Shown: piece after piece, positions 37,301-49,300 of the stretch | Numbering within the stretch: position 1 is the stretch's first letter | How the letters are laid out: each line of letters starts with the position of its first letter | Notes under the pieces: model-generated | The model's input: only the letters and a program-made list of their open reading frames with translations | Database searches by the model: none | What the model was told of the DNA's origin: nothing | Made by a program: the position numbers and the translations under genes | Source of the DNA: Pegea sp. RAD2-039 | Lineage: Eukaryota; Chordata; Thaliacea; Salpida; Salpidae | Reading direction: 5' to 3' | Length of the DNA stretch: 64,000 nt | NCBI GenBank assembly: GCA_034620365.1 | Contig: JAQGEQ010000084.1 | Span: forward strand, 2,852,001 to 2,916,000

Positions 37301-39524
37301 AAAGTGTTAGTGCCAAGAACCGGTTGGTAGTTTCAGCATCTTAATTGTGTCTTTTCTAATTGTTCATTGATGCAGATTCAAAGCGTCACAAGTGAAATCT
37401 CATGGCAACATGCAGCAGAATCAGATTTCAATCACTGAGCAAGTTGAACAACAAGCTCAACAACATCAACAATATCTTGGAGATGCCACTCAAGCTCTTC
37501 CAGATCTAGATCCAATTCAGATTCTTTCACATGATCTTCCTTTACCAAACAACATCACACATGTAAGTTGATCATGTCTTCATCAACATCTTCATCAGCT
37601 TTTACTTCAGGAAGATCTGTTGACTCTTGAAGATCTCTATCGAGATCATTGTGCCAGCATCTTGGATGCCATCGTCAATTTACAATTTAGTTTGATTCAA
37701 AACTTGTGGCAAACCTTCTGGCGAGTCGAGAATTCTGATGACAACCAGCAGATGATGACAGCGTAAGTATGATAAAGACCCCCAAACTATCTTCATCAAT
37801 ATTCTCTCACAACAGTCGCGAAGAACTTGAAATTAAACTTCCACAGCGAAAGTTTATGTGCATGTGTCTTTTGAATCCAGTTCAAAGGTGGATTAAAGAT
37901 AGTGATCACATGATCTATCAAAGTCTTGTTGAGATCCTTATTCCAGATGTACTGCGCCCGATTCCAAGTAAGTTCATTGAAATCTCCTCAGCTTCCAATC
38001 ATTAGCTTCCATCATCAGGTGAACTGACTCAAGCTATTCGTAACTTTGCTAAGAGCTTGGAAGGGACTTTAACAAATGTCTTGAGTAAGACTCAACTTCC
38101 GAAAGAGTTGATTCATCTCAAAGTAATTTGTAATTGAAGCTCTTCCAAGTAGTTTTCTTAACTGATATCATCTTAAAGGTGACTGCAGTCTCGGCATTTT
38201 CACAAACACTCCGACGCTATACTTCGCTCAACCATCTTGCACAAGCTGCACGCGCTGTTCTTAACAACGTCACTCAAATCAACCAGATGTTGGCCGATCT
38301 CAACCGAGTAGATTTCACCAACATCCAAGTTTGTTATTATTCTTCTAATTCTTCTTTTTTTTGTTTGAATCTATTTTTAATTATGTCTACAAGCTCTTAT
38401 CTCAAAGATATTTTTCTATCGTTGCACTAATTTTTAATTTGATGTATTAGTCTGAAATTTCAAACAAAATCATTTAAATTGAATCTTTAATATCTTTTCT
38501 ATTAATAATGAGAGTGTCGAGTTAGTAGTTGGAGGTACTTGAGGGTATTTCTACAAAATACCTCGGAATCACTCAACTTTTTGTGATTTCAAAGTAGTCA
38601 CCATTAATTGAGGAATTTTCAATTTTAGGAACAAGCTTCTTGGGTTTGTCAGTGTAACAGTTCAACAGTTCACGAATTTGAGGAAGATTTTAAGACTGCT
38701 TTATCTGAGCAACGAACTCTTGAACAATGGGCCGATTGGTTAGAAACAGTCGTCAACAAAGTACTTCAACAAGTAAATGAAGCTGAAGATATTACTAAAA
38801 CTGCTCGGCAGTTTCTACTGAAGTGGTCTTTCTTCAGGTAGATCTCTGTGACTCTTCATCAGATCATCATCACTTTTAAACTCATCTTTCAGCTCACTTG
38901 TTATTCGAGATCTTACTCTTCGTTCTGCCCCCAGTTTTGGCAGCTTTCATCTGATTCGCTTGTTGTATGATGAGTATATCTTCTATCTTGTCGAACACCG
39001 TGTAGCTCAAGCCACCGGAGAAACCACAATTGCAATCATGAATGATTTTACAAACATCTCTAAATCTGACATGATCAATAATCTTACACCAGCTTCAGGT
39101 TTGTTGATTGTTATTCATGAAAACTAATTGGTAGATAGTTGACCAATCACAAGCCAGTTCGAGAACAATTGATTGTTGTAGACGCTGTGACTGTCATAAA
39201 AAATAAAGATTCCTTGACAACATCGTCTACTGTTTCGTCACCTGCTACATTTATCGCTTCAGCGCCTATAGCAAACGTGAATGTTTCAGTCACTAAATCT
39301 CAAGGTTGGTTTCTTCTATCTACTAATCATCAAAGATTTACAAAATTATTGGAAATAAATGTTTTCTAGATAAAGGTGTGAAGCGAACTGCTGCGATCGC
39401 ATTGTTGGATTCCAACCAGACTACTGCTAACAACAATGAACAAAAAGTTGAGACTATTTCGAAGATTTCGCCCGTTACTGGTCTCATCACTATAGAAACC
39501 ACTCGAAATGAATCTTCATCTTAA
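34341..39524 (+). CDS. RFX: RFX-family transcription factor (RFX1/2/3 type)
   Basis: Nuclear winged-helix factor that binds X-boxes and switches on ciliary genes. Exons: 34341-34446, 35089-35132, 35621-35689, 35950-36021, 36322-36386, 36521-36659, 36711-36914, 36966-37147, 37200-37322, 37376-37562, 37611-37762, 37816-37967, 38019-38122, 38179-38328, 38629-38837, 38893-39098, 39370-39524; 772 residues with every junction in phase. The first 230 residues are Gln/Asn/Ser-rich, activation-type sequence. The DNA-binding domain follows (about 230-310: [45 protein letters not shown]). The B, C and dimerisation regions are well conserved ([59 protein letters not shown]). The start is chosen because an in-frame TAA lies just upstream. 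The open segment at 39139-39304 is not in phase with exon 38893-39098 and is treated separately. Confidence 0.95.
39139..39304 (+). other. Open 166-nt segment, possible alternative RFX exon
   Basis: Bounded by an acceptor (gtagatag) and a donor (CAAG|GTTGG). It is open for 55 codons in the frame that joins the last RFX exon ([20 protein letters not shown] and so on). However, the preceding exon ends in phase 1 and this segment would need phase 0, so its inclusion shifts the frame and gives an early stop (about 22 extra codons, ending CDCHKK). Skipping it joins 38893-39098 to 39370-39524 cleanly. It may be a poison exon, an alternative exon with a GC donor (ACACCA|GCTTCAG), or intron that happens to be open. 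Confidence 0.4.
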
Positions 39525-41254
39525 AAGCAATCGGTTAACAACAGTTATGATGATGAGTCCCACTTTCTTAGAAGCATATCACATTACCCCATGTGATCAT
39601 TTCTTTAGACATCTTGTTGCTGCTCTTCTAGCTTTGATGCAGTTCACTTTTGCTTTCATCTTTTCAGTTGCAATTTTGTTGTTTTGTTGAAGCAACAAGA
39701 CATAAAGATAAGAGTAAAATGTGTTTGATTTTTGAAGTCTTTGTTGCTAATATATTACATCTAGCTGTGAGCTTATGCTCGTGAAATTTGTAATTTAACT
39801 TTTACTGTGATTCTTAGATCAGATCCGGATCAACGCTCTTTGCTCCTAATCCCACTTCTACTTGATCTGATGTTTGAGGTTTTATTGCGTACTTGAATGT
39901 TTGATTTTTAGTCAAATTTATATGAAATTTTGTAAAGCGAAATTTATGGATTATAGATTTGCTATTAATCGAAACTTTTACCCTTCAACCACCCTTCGTT
40001 GCTTGATACGTATAAATATGTACCAACTTGCAAAACTTATCTATCGCTTCGTTCGTATTTGTTAGAATTACTACTTATGATTCCACATCAGACAATTTTT
40101 AATCTGCAAGCTACAAATTCCAATATTTCAATTTGATTGAGTCAGATGTAATGTCTAGAAGAGTTTTTGTTTCAAAGTTCGTTCTTTTATTTGCAAATAG
40201 TAAGATACTTGCTTAATATTCAAAAGTTGTTTTAAAATTTGAAAATATTTTCTTTTACTTAGTTATATTTCTTAATAAATATATTTTAATCTGATTAAGA
40301 AGAAACGTTTATTTAGTTTGGATTTTTAAAGAAGTAATTTAAATACTAACTGTGAATAACAAAACCTGCTAAAACCAAAAAATATTTTGATAAATAAGCG
40401 ACTTAAATAAATTAATTCTGGAAAAATGGTAATTTACTTACGTTTACTTTTTACAATCAATCATTGACTATCGTGACTCAGAAAATCAGTGGAACTCAAC
40501 TACTCCTTACTTGAAAGCTTAGATTTGTGATAGCATCAGACCTTTAGCTATTTGGTTTTATAGAACATCATTGAATAGTGAGTGAAAAAATACAAACTTA
40601 AGAATGATTTATTTTTCTTAAAACTATCCTTAACCTATTATGAAAATACTTTAACAAAAAAGGGTAATAATTAAAAAATATTCATTTTTCAAATGATTCC
40701 TACAATTGAGAAAAATTCTAAATAAATTTTGTAACTTGGAATCCTTAGTTCTGAGTTAGTGAAAAAATATTTTACACAAACACTCAAGCAATTGGTTCTC
40801 ATTTTTTTGGCTGTTTTGAATATTTTCATTCCTTTCCTACAGTAATAAGAGTATATAATTCTCTAGTCATAAAGAAAGAGGTAAAAAATAATAAGTGAGA
40901 CCAATTCAGTGTATAATTTTAATTACTTCTTTGTTGATGATTTATTTCATTTATTAGAAGAAGAAAACTTTTTAGGTTAATCATTGAAATTGGTGATTTA
41001 TATTGAAACTTTGCAGCTTTAGACTTAATTTAAATTCCTTAGAAAGTTTGTATTTTTCATATTTATTATGAGAAAAAAGATTTTTGCAAAATGGTAGCAG
41101 ATAACTTCAAGCGCTCTAAATGATCACGATTATATACAACCAATCACACTTTATCAAAAAATCATTTCCATTTAAAAATTTGTTGCTAATAACAAGAAAT
41201 TCAATAAAGAAACTACCTGATTAGTGTCAATTAGAAGCATTTTTGATTTTTTTC
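39525..41254. other. RFX 3' flank; no gene seen
   Basis: The first few hundred bases are probably RFX 3' UTR. The rest is AT-rich with no supported exon. Confidence 0.45.
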
Positions 41255-41572
41255 TGGCCTGCTTCGGCTGAGAATGTATGCATGTATGCCAGGGCAGAAA
41301 TTGTGGAGATCCAGCCGTTGCCTATGCAACAAGATTCTACTCTCCACGCCAACAAGGTATGCAGCAGAACAGACGAACTGATGCAGCTACGCCTAGCTGG
41401 AGTCGTAGAGCCTGTCAGAACGATACTAAGTATAGGTACTACCTACGAGGCTCCAACTCCGGCTTTGTCTTGTCATAAAACAAATTAACAAGGCCCTTCT
41501 ACCAAGTTTTTATAGACTTTTCCTTGTTAAGTATGTGTCTGCCTGAGTTCGAACCTAAAACCTCCCGTCTAA
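41255..41572 (-). repeat. SINE (copy 3)
   Basis: Same family, reverse orientation. It starts ggcctgcttcggctgagaat, holds the ctctccacgcc and gacgaactgatgcagctacg blocks and gaggctccaactccggcttt, and ends with a decayed tRNA-like head (gcctgagttcgaacctaaaa, complement of a B box). Confidence 0.85.
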
Positions 41573-41934
41573 CTTTAATTTTAATATAACATTTTGTACC
41601 AAACTTTTTTAAACAAAGCATTACTAAAAGGTATGTTAAAAATTGTTCAATAACTTAAATTTGGTTGCTTGAAAACATTAAATAAACTGTTGGTTACGTA
41701 GCTTAGGGTTATTTTTCATACAAAACAAAATATCTAGCTTGATTTAAATATCACTTTGCACACAAACGTTGTTATGAGCGCTGATTGTAGACCAAAAGTT
41801 ATATTTAAAATCAAGTTGATCTCTATAACACATTAAATCATAAAACTTACTTGGTTATGTGAATAGACAAAGCCAAGGGTACTTAATAATTGCGTTTGAT
41901 TGCTCAAAGGCTTTAATATATGAAAAATCACTCT

Positions 41935-42300
41935 GAGGCGTCTTCACAGAGTTGAGTCGTTGGATTACTTTAACCCCTCCGCTGAGTGAACGCGATCGGA
42001 GCTATAGATTAAGATTAGGCTCAACAAATATTAGAAACGACGAGATACAAGGCCGATGAGTTGGTAGGGGAGGCAACTTTCTAGAATATAAAAAGTTAGC
42101 CGAGGGAAGAGTTGTGGCAGACGCGCGTTGAAGCCTTCTTGTAAACGCTCTTTAACTCGAGCTAAATGGGTAAATAAAGGCGCGAAGCTTCAATGGGATA
42201 GTGCGCTTTGCTTACGCCAGAATCTTCAGATTTAGCTGCCACAGATTTACAGCATGTATGAAATGATAGTTTGCTTCGGCCGAGAACGCTCATGCTGAAA
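41935..42300. repeat. GC-richer block, unidentified mobile element piece
   Basis: Much less AT-rich than its surroundings (gagtgaacgcgatcggagct, gttgtggcagacgcgcgttg). An open stretch on the plus strand reads like a basic protein tail (SCKRSLTRAKWVNKGAKLQW). Its right end (42270-42296, ttgcttcggccgagaacgct) is the SINE end motif. It may be part of a larger element that shares its 3' end with the SINE. The family is not recognised. Confidence 0.35.
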
Positions 42301-43405
42301 ATGTTTCAGAAGTGTCAAATGCAAGAAAAAATTAGAAAAGTTTCTTCTTTTTTCTTTGACGTTGATTTTTCTTCTCTATCGGAAATTTGTTTAGGAGGAT
42401 AGAAAATGACATTTTAAGCGATCCGTTGCATTATTTTTTTAATTGCTGGTATCGATGTTGAGCGATTTTATATCACGATTGTATGTATTCTTAGAGCAAA
42501 CACAAGGACGGTTGATATCTAAGCAACAAATCCTTCCACTTTCTATCCGAGGTATATGATCAAGCTGCGGTAGTTAGGCATTTTTTAAAGAGCATGATTA
42601 CTACACTTTTGAGGTTGTCTTTTTGTAGTAAAAGCTAAAAATTAATAGATCATTTATGACCCTTTCCAGTAATTTATTTTGCAAAGTCAGGCAGACACAA
42701 TGACGTCATCTAGGACAGTGGCTTGGTAGGTCAAATTGTCAGTGAAGGAGCTCCCCGAACGAATGAGTGGTAAGGGTCACGATGACCTTCATTAGAAGCT
42801 TCCAGACCTCGACCCACTATGAGGGCTGTGCCTAGTACTTGTTGTTACTCGAAAACAATAATATAAAAGCCGTTTAAAAAACGAAACTAATTATAAAGTT
42901 ATTTACTTTCACCCCTCCTTTACCTTAGAATCTTACTTTGATCAGCTTAGTGAATATGTCTTCATAATTCAAAAAAAATGTTAAACTAAAGTAATAAGAG
43001 AAACTGGTAGATTTTGATTAATCTTTAAAGTTGTCGTACTTTTGTGCCGTCAGATACTACTGTTGTCTAAAAAATGACTCATTCAGAAAATTCTGAAGTA
43101 CATATATAGTACATATAAGTAGAATCACCTATAAAGTTATAAAACCTACGTAGAAAAAATATAAAATATCATTGCAAAATAAAAAAGGCTTTATCGACAT
43201 ATTGAAAAATAGTTTTGCTTTTGTGGTGACTAACTCCATAAAACGTCTGCTTTGTAAGTCGAAATTGCTGATAATTTATTTACATTTTTTCAGTACTTAA
43301 TGACCGCTTTGTGTTTTTATTAAGATATCTGAATCAATCCGAAATTGCAAAAATCAACTTTGCTTAAAATAAAAGAAGTTAATTTCCTTCAATAAGTATT
43401 TTTTT
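42301..43405. other. Intergenic; possible further repeat at 42660-42850
   Basis: The stretch 42660-42850 is GC-richer (ggctgtgcctagtacttgtt, a perfect TGACGTCA at 42701) and may be repeat-derived. No exon seen. Confidence 0.3.
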
Positions 43406-43790
43406 GACCCGCTTTCGCCACGAACGGTTATGTATATATGTGCAAGGGCAGAAGTTGTCGTCCATACGGCAGGATTTCACTCTCCACGCCAGTCGGGTTA
43501 TGCAGCGGAACAGGCGGACAGATGCAGCTGCAAACAGCTGGCGTCGTAGAAGCTGTCAGAACGACACTGAGTATAGTGACGAACTGTCTACGGGGCTCCA
43601 ACTCTGGCTTTAAATTTGGAGTCTTGCATCCACTCAAAGTGTTATCATCAACCACAGTCACAGGGCCTCTTTTTACATAGGTTTTTATATAGATTTTTCC
43701 TTGTCACTAATATGTGTCTACCTGAAATCAAACCCGGAACCGCCTGCTTGGTAGGCAGGCATGGTAACCATTTCGGTACACATATGGACA
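43406..43790 (-). repeat. SINE, full length, best tRNA-like head (copy 4)
   Basis: About 385 bp, sense on the minus strand. The head (43727-43790) reads as a tRNA: an A-box-like region, an anticodon arm cctgc-ctaccaa-gcagg (5-bp stem, 7-nt loop, anticodon ACC, Gly), and a B-box-like gggtttgatttc. The body carries ggagccccgtagacagttcg, ctacgacgccagctgtttgc and gttccgctgcataacccgac, and the element ends at gaaagcgggtc. This copy defines the family for the others. The small open frames in it on both strands are not genes. Confidence 0.9.
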
Positions 43791-45520
43791 TCTAAGCTTT
43801 AGGAAATAAATAATTTCTAAAATACTATTTTGATTCATTTTGTTTAGTTCCAAAAAACATTATATTCAAGAATACTTGCTTCTTACAGATAAAAAAAGCT
43901 TAACTTTTATTTAAGGTAAGCTTTTACAATTGAAAATTCGTAAATTTTCTGTAATTTTATCGTAAAGCATTTTAACGATAAAGCAGTTCCAATAATTAGC
44001 AAAGAAAGCAAAAAAAAAAAACGAAACAGACTTAAATGTATTAGCCAAACATTGTATGTACCTGTAATGATGATAACTCTATAAGAAGGCATTTTTCAAT
44101 TTGTAAAAGGTGGCAGGCAATCAAGGATATACACTACAAACAACACCAAGTCAAGCTACCGAATGACCCAGAGATATAAGAGAATGGAGGATTATACATT
44201 GACGTCAGCGGCAAAACATTCTACTGATATACATTTCAAATATATCACAGTGGTTCTACATTCGTCGGTGTATAATAAATTAGATAGATTCTTTTGCAAT
44301 CATTTGCTTCTTTAAAAAAAGAAGGAATTTGTATTATAAGCTTTTCTGGAAGGTATACAACAAAAAGCTGAAAAATGATTACTATCAATAACCTTAAGAA
44401 TAAGTATTTAGAAAGATTAAGGAATAACATTGCTTTACACTGATAAGTATTTTACATGTGATATTTTTGTGCTAGTTCAATGATAAGATCTTCCTTTTCA
44501 AAGAACCTCTTTTACTGAGAATAGGATAGTTAGAAAGATTAGAAGATGAATGTCTCAATCTTTCTTACTTCAAATGCAAACATACATATAATTATTTATT
44601 TCAAAAGAGAAATGTTTTTGAGTTTATTTAATACATTTTAATAGGAAGTGAAAGCCCGTTGACCACATAATCATTCAAATTTCCTGTTTTTCATTTCTAA
44701 TTAATTCTTTCTCTTTAAAAAAACTATTAATTTCTTAAAGACATTAATTTTGACAAACTTTCCGATAAATGAGACATGATAAAAATAATACTTTTGAAAG
44801 CGAAAAACGAAATCAGTACTATCAATATTATTTTTGTGTAAATTCAGCAAGCTAATATTTTAAATCAAATTTATCTGCTTTTAAAAATATCTTTTATGAA
44901 AATAATTAACTATTCGGCAATATGAAATACTAAAAAACTTCACAAATTAATTTGTGGTTTACAAAACAATTAGAAAGGAGCAAATCCAATAAACACCAGT
45001 TGTTTTCAAATAACGCAATAAACAGCTGAAATTAATTGACAGTACAGTAAACTCAGTTTGACAAAATATTACTTTTTCAATTTCAATTGTATGACTTTCA
45101 TCAAATTTCGGATTATCATAAAAAAGATTAAATCATTTTTTTGCCACAAAATTTTAGTCGAGTTACTCCAAATTGTTTCAATATGACTAAATTTGTCTAA
45201 AGTGGTCGAGAAGTTTATCAAGATGCTTTCAAAGAATTCGCTCAAATTTGTTATTTCAAATTTTGTGTTCTCAAAATGAAATATAATGATAATTTTATGA
45301 GATTCATATTCTTAATTCTCTAAAAGTTTATTTGAAATATTTTTCTTAACTATTTTTAGTAATTGAAATTTTTATGGTTTTGGAAAATTTTAAATCTATA
45401 TTCACTGCTATAAGTAAAAGGACTTTAAGCGCCCTTGACTTACAGAAGCAAGATATCTCTGTGAGACTGATGTCTATGGAAAAGAATTGCTGAATTAAGT
45501 TTCGATTTTGTTGGCGGAGG
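43791..45520. other. Intergenic; no supported gene
   Basis: AT-rich. A patch at 44100-44280 is GC-richer and holds a TGACGTCA at 44200. Two minus-strand open frames of 61 codons (43907-44092, 44245-44430) have hydrophobic, low-complexity products and no splice context that I trust. Confidence 0.35.
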
Positions 45521-45524
45521 AGTT

Positions 45525-46127
45525 TTACAGGTCAAAGCCATAAACTGGTTTAACTAGCTGTTAACAAAATACTTTTATTCAGGTTGAAAGATAAGTAACT
45601 TAACTAGAAATACAAATTGAAGGTCTAGATAAACATACACTAGAAATTTCTGAGGATGCATAAGAGACAGAATAAAAATTTATCTTGCTAATTAGAATTA
45701 ACTCAGTTAAAATCCAATTAAACAAATAACTATTGAGCAATTTTGTTGGTGAAATACTAAAGATGCTGAGTAGGTTAAAAGTTCTTTATCTGTTTCAGCA
45801 AATAATTTAGTTTATTGCTGGCATTATTGTCAAAATATAAACAGCAAGTTAAGTGCATTCGCTGTAGTATATATTTCAATGGGTAACGAACAAAAAGTTG
45901 TAGTTTTGAAGTAAAAACCTTTGCAGAGATTTTTTAGAAGAAAGAAAAGAAATACGAGACTTCTAAACAGTAAAATAACTTACCAAAGCTTTAAACATAA
46001 ATTTAAAACCAATAAATCCAACAAAAATCAGACAAACAACACATCGAGTAGTCAAGCAAGGAACAACTTTCCACAAAAGGTTTGAAGCGAAAAACTGATT
46101 CCAAATGTGATTAAATTCACAGTGCAT
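45525..46127 (-). CDS. Candidate small single-pass membrane protein downstream of FZR1
   Basis: Not a recognised family. Exon 45984-46127 starts at an ATG touching a strong acceptor (aacccctccccacag|ATG) and ends at a donor (CTTTG|GTAAGTT). It encodes 48 residues: a polar start (MHCEFNHIWNQFFAS), then one hydrophobic segment at about 26-45 (VVCLIFVGFIGFKFMF). With the acceptor ttgttaacag it joins in phase to 45525-45557, adding LVKPVYGFDL and a stop, 58 residues in all. Another open exon in the same area (45444-45541, MALTCKTPPPTKSK, donor CTTCT|GTAAGTC) could be used instead or in addition. It lies 195 nt downstream of the FZR1 stop on the same strand, as SETDB1 lies after SWI5. Confidence 0.4.
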
Positions 46128-46143
46128 CTGTGGGGAGGGGTTC
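46128..46143 (-). promoter_or_regulatory. Strong 3' splice acceptor touching the small-gene ATG
   Basis: The minus strand reads acccctccccacag then ATG, in the FZR1 3' flank. FZR1 already ends in its conserved Ile-Arg tail at 46322, so this acceptor is not needed for FZR1. It fits a trans-splice site that frees a second cistron. Confidence 0.5.
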
Positions 46144-46321
46144 AAAATTGAAATAATTGCTCAGACTTCGGTGCTTAGAACTCCCAGTTAAAACCTACTT
46201 TTACATGATTCAATGCAAAGAAATTGGACAAGTTAGAAGAGAGGGAAAATTAGAAGAAATCTCAAATCGTAGTTATAATTGCTTTTAAAGTTATATAAAT
46301 TAAGTTTACTATCAAAGAATA

Positions 46322-49300
46322 TCAACGGATTTGTGTGTAAAGATTTAGGACTGAAGTTGATTCTTTTCTGGCTGTTGATTTAGAGAAGACATTCCAGAAG
46401 CGGAGAGTTTCATCACCTGCTCCAGTGACGATTGCTTCACCATCAGGCGAAGTTGCCTGCAAAGACATAAGAACAAATTTCAAAACTAAATCAATTTCGT
46501 TTCACAATATTTTGTAGTTGTAGGTATGTACTTACCAAATACAAAACTCTGAATGAATGTCCGGTGAGTTTTGCAACTTGAGTAAGAGATGGATATTTCC
46601 AAAGAAGAATTTGATTTTGACTATATCCATGAGTAGAAACTAACTCACTAGAGTGTTTAGACCAAGCTAAATTACAAACTTGTGAACCAGTGTCTATACA
46701 CTGCAAAGGTTGTTGAGTTAAAGTATTCCAAAATCTCATACATCTGAAGAAAATAAATTTGTAAATAATTGAGAAGTTTGGAAAATGATGATACTAACCT
46801 GTCTGCTGTTCCACCTCCAGATGCCAACAAACCGTGTTGATGCGGTGACCACGCAATTGCTTTAACAGCTGCTAAGTGTTCACTATAAGTCTGATTTGGA
46901 ACCGACTGTATATTAGCATTTGCATTCGCACTCCAAACCAACAATTTATTGTCATTACCTCCTGATGCTAAGTAATGATGATCTGGTGACCACTTCAAGC
47001 CGCAAACCTGGGACAAACTGATGTCAGAATCTGACGTCTCTATCTCTAACTGACCTCCTGTCGATGTCCAGTAAGTTTTCTATCCGGTCCAGAAGAGTTG
47101 GGAGATCTTATATCACGCTGTAAGATCATTCGATCCCTACTTCCAGATGATAGTTGCTCCCCATTCCATGCTAGAGCACCTACTCGAGCGGTGTGTCCTT
47201 CCATTTGCACAAACTTGCTGCTTGATTCAACATCCCAAACTTGTACGTAACCTTTCCCAGTTCCAACTGCTACTTTTCGACCCTACGCAATAAAAAGTTG
47301 AAATAAGTGATGAAGAAGATGCAAGAGATCACCTTTTCGCTCCAGCAAACTGATGTGATTGAGTCGTGATCAACTGAAAGATCACATAATCGAGTAACTT
47401 GACTTGTACAAGCGCTCCACAAGTACACGCAGTTGCCAAGTCCAACACTAGTAGAAAAAAACTTAATTAACATCTGTTGCGACGCGTCACTATTTTCTAG
47501 CTGTGTAATTCGCAAAGCTTTTTGAGATAGATGATAATTTTATTAAATGTAGACTTTAGATAAACTTGTTTGTTTCAATTGTAAAAAGCATTTCTCAATA
47601 AAACCATCAAATATTAAATCGTTTGTATCGATTAACTTGATGTTATCGTGACCTTTTACCTTAGCACATTAGTCGAAGACCAGTCAACCAGATTGAGATA
47701 AAAATCATCTTGTAGTTCTGGGGCATCTAACACTTTAAAAGGCACTTTAGGAATCTTTCGATTTGGTTTACGAGGTGAATTCAGAAGTTTTTGGCTGAAA
47801 TAAATGATCGATAACTTGAATTAATTGGTTGTTCATTACATCAATACTAAGTATTAATATGTTGTTAGAAAATAAAACTTGTTTGCGCTAATAAACAGAT
47901 ATTTATATAGACTTTGATATTTTAAATCTCATATAACTGAAAATAAGCATATATAATCTGACAGATAAGTAAAATCAAGTTCTAAAAATAATATTTATTT
48001 GTTAGTACTACAACTTTTATTGATAGCTTTATATAAAAGCAAAGTTTAAACCATACTAACATCTATTACAAATAAAACAAAGTTTGTTTTGAAAGAAATA
48101 AACATAAAAAAGCTTAAGATAATCATTTATATATATAGATTTGTTAGTAAAATGTTTATGTTACAAAAACAACAGCAACAGATGAAGTAGCAGACGTATT
48201 GAAGAACGTGGTTTGTTTGGTTAGCGATTTAACTAGAAATTATTGAGCAAATTGACTTTTAGATATCTCCTGAGTTAACAAAAAAACATCATCAAAAGCA
48301 CAAACAAAAGAAAAAAAATATATTACTCAACATTTCACTAGCGAAGATTTTTAAAGATTAATTAGTAATCATTATAAAATCTTGCAACTTTTCAAAAAAT
48401 TTTTAATAGATTAGATATTTGTATGAAAAAATAAAAGATAGAAGTTATTAAGGATTCATTTTAGTAATTTCATCACTTTTAATGAAACAAAGTGTTAGAA
48501 AACCATATATTTCTCTCCGTTTCATAATCCTATTTCAATATATCAAAACTTTTCCAAGTTATTAAAATCTCATTAAGAAATTCAATAAAAAGTTTAATTA
48601 CTAATAAAAAAGTGAAATAAAAATTGTATAATGTTAAAAATAGTTAAATGATTTGAGAAGTTAAAAAAGTGATTTAGAGAAAACGAAAATAGAGTCATTT
48701 GAAACATATCAACGAGTTCAATGGATTCAATAACCAACAATATTAACAACAAAATGAATTTGTAATTAGATAATGACTGTCATAATTATGATGTGATTTA
48801 TAATTACTAACAAAACTTTGAAATAACAAAAAGCAATTACAACAAAAAAATTAATCCAAGAAAAAACCAAATGGCAATTTTCAATGTGCTATAACATTAT
48901 ACTAAAATTTAATTCAACATCAAAACTAAAACAACTCATTGAATACAATTACGAAGAGTGTTTAGATTATTCTGTTGCTACAAAGGTTTGCTAGCAGAGT
49001 AAACATAGATCATAATTAAAGTCAACCAATTAATTCAAACTAATTTTTAGCAGCATCAATTTATAACATAACACTTAATATTTGACAATAACTTTTATCA
49101 ATTGCAGGATAACAAACGTTTAAACATTTGGTAACCAACTAATTTGTTATATAGTATTCAATAACTTATGATTTACCTTTTAGCACTGATAGGTGATAAA
49201 GAATATGGAACAATACTTTCAGCACCATCTAGCTTTCTCATGCGCCAAGAATACTGGAAAATAAATGTGAAAATAATTAAAGAGATAAAACGATAAATTT

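Noticed and set aside
41243..43680. Several open frames of 66-81 codons
   Set aside because: They lie inside SINE copies 3 and 4 on both strands.
43727..43790. Possible tRNA-Gly gene
   Set aside because: The arm and B-box-like region are those of a SINE head: the sequence continues directly into the SINE body, and the acceptor and D arms are poor.
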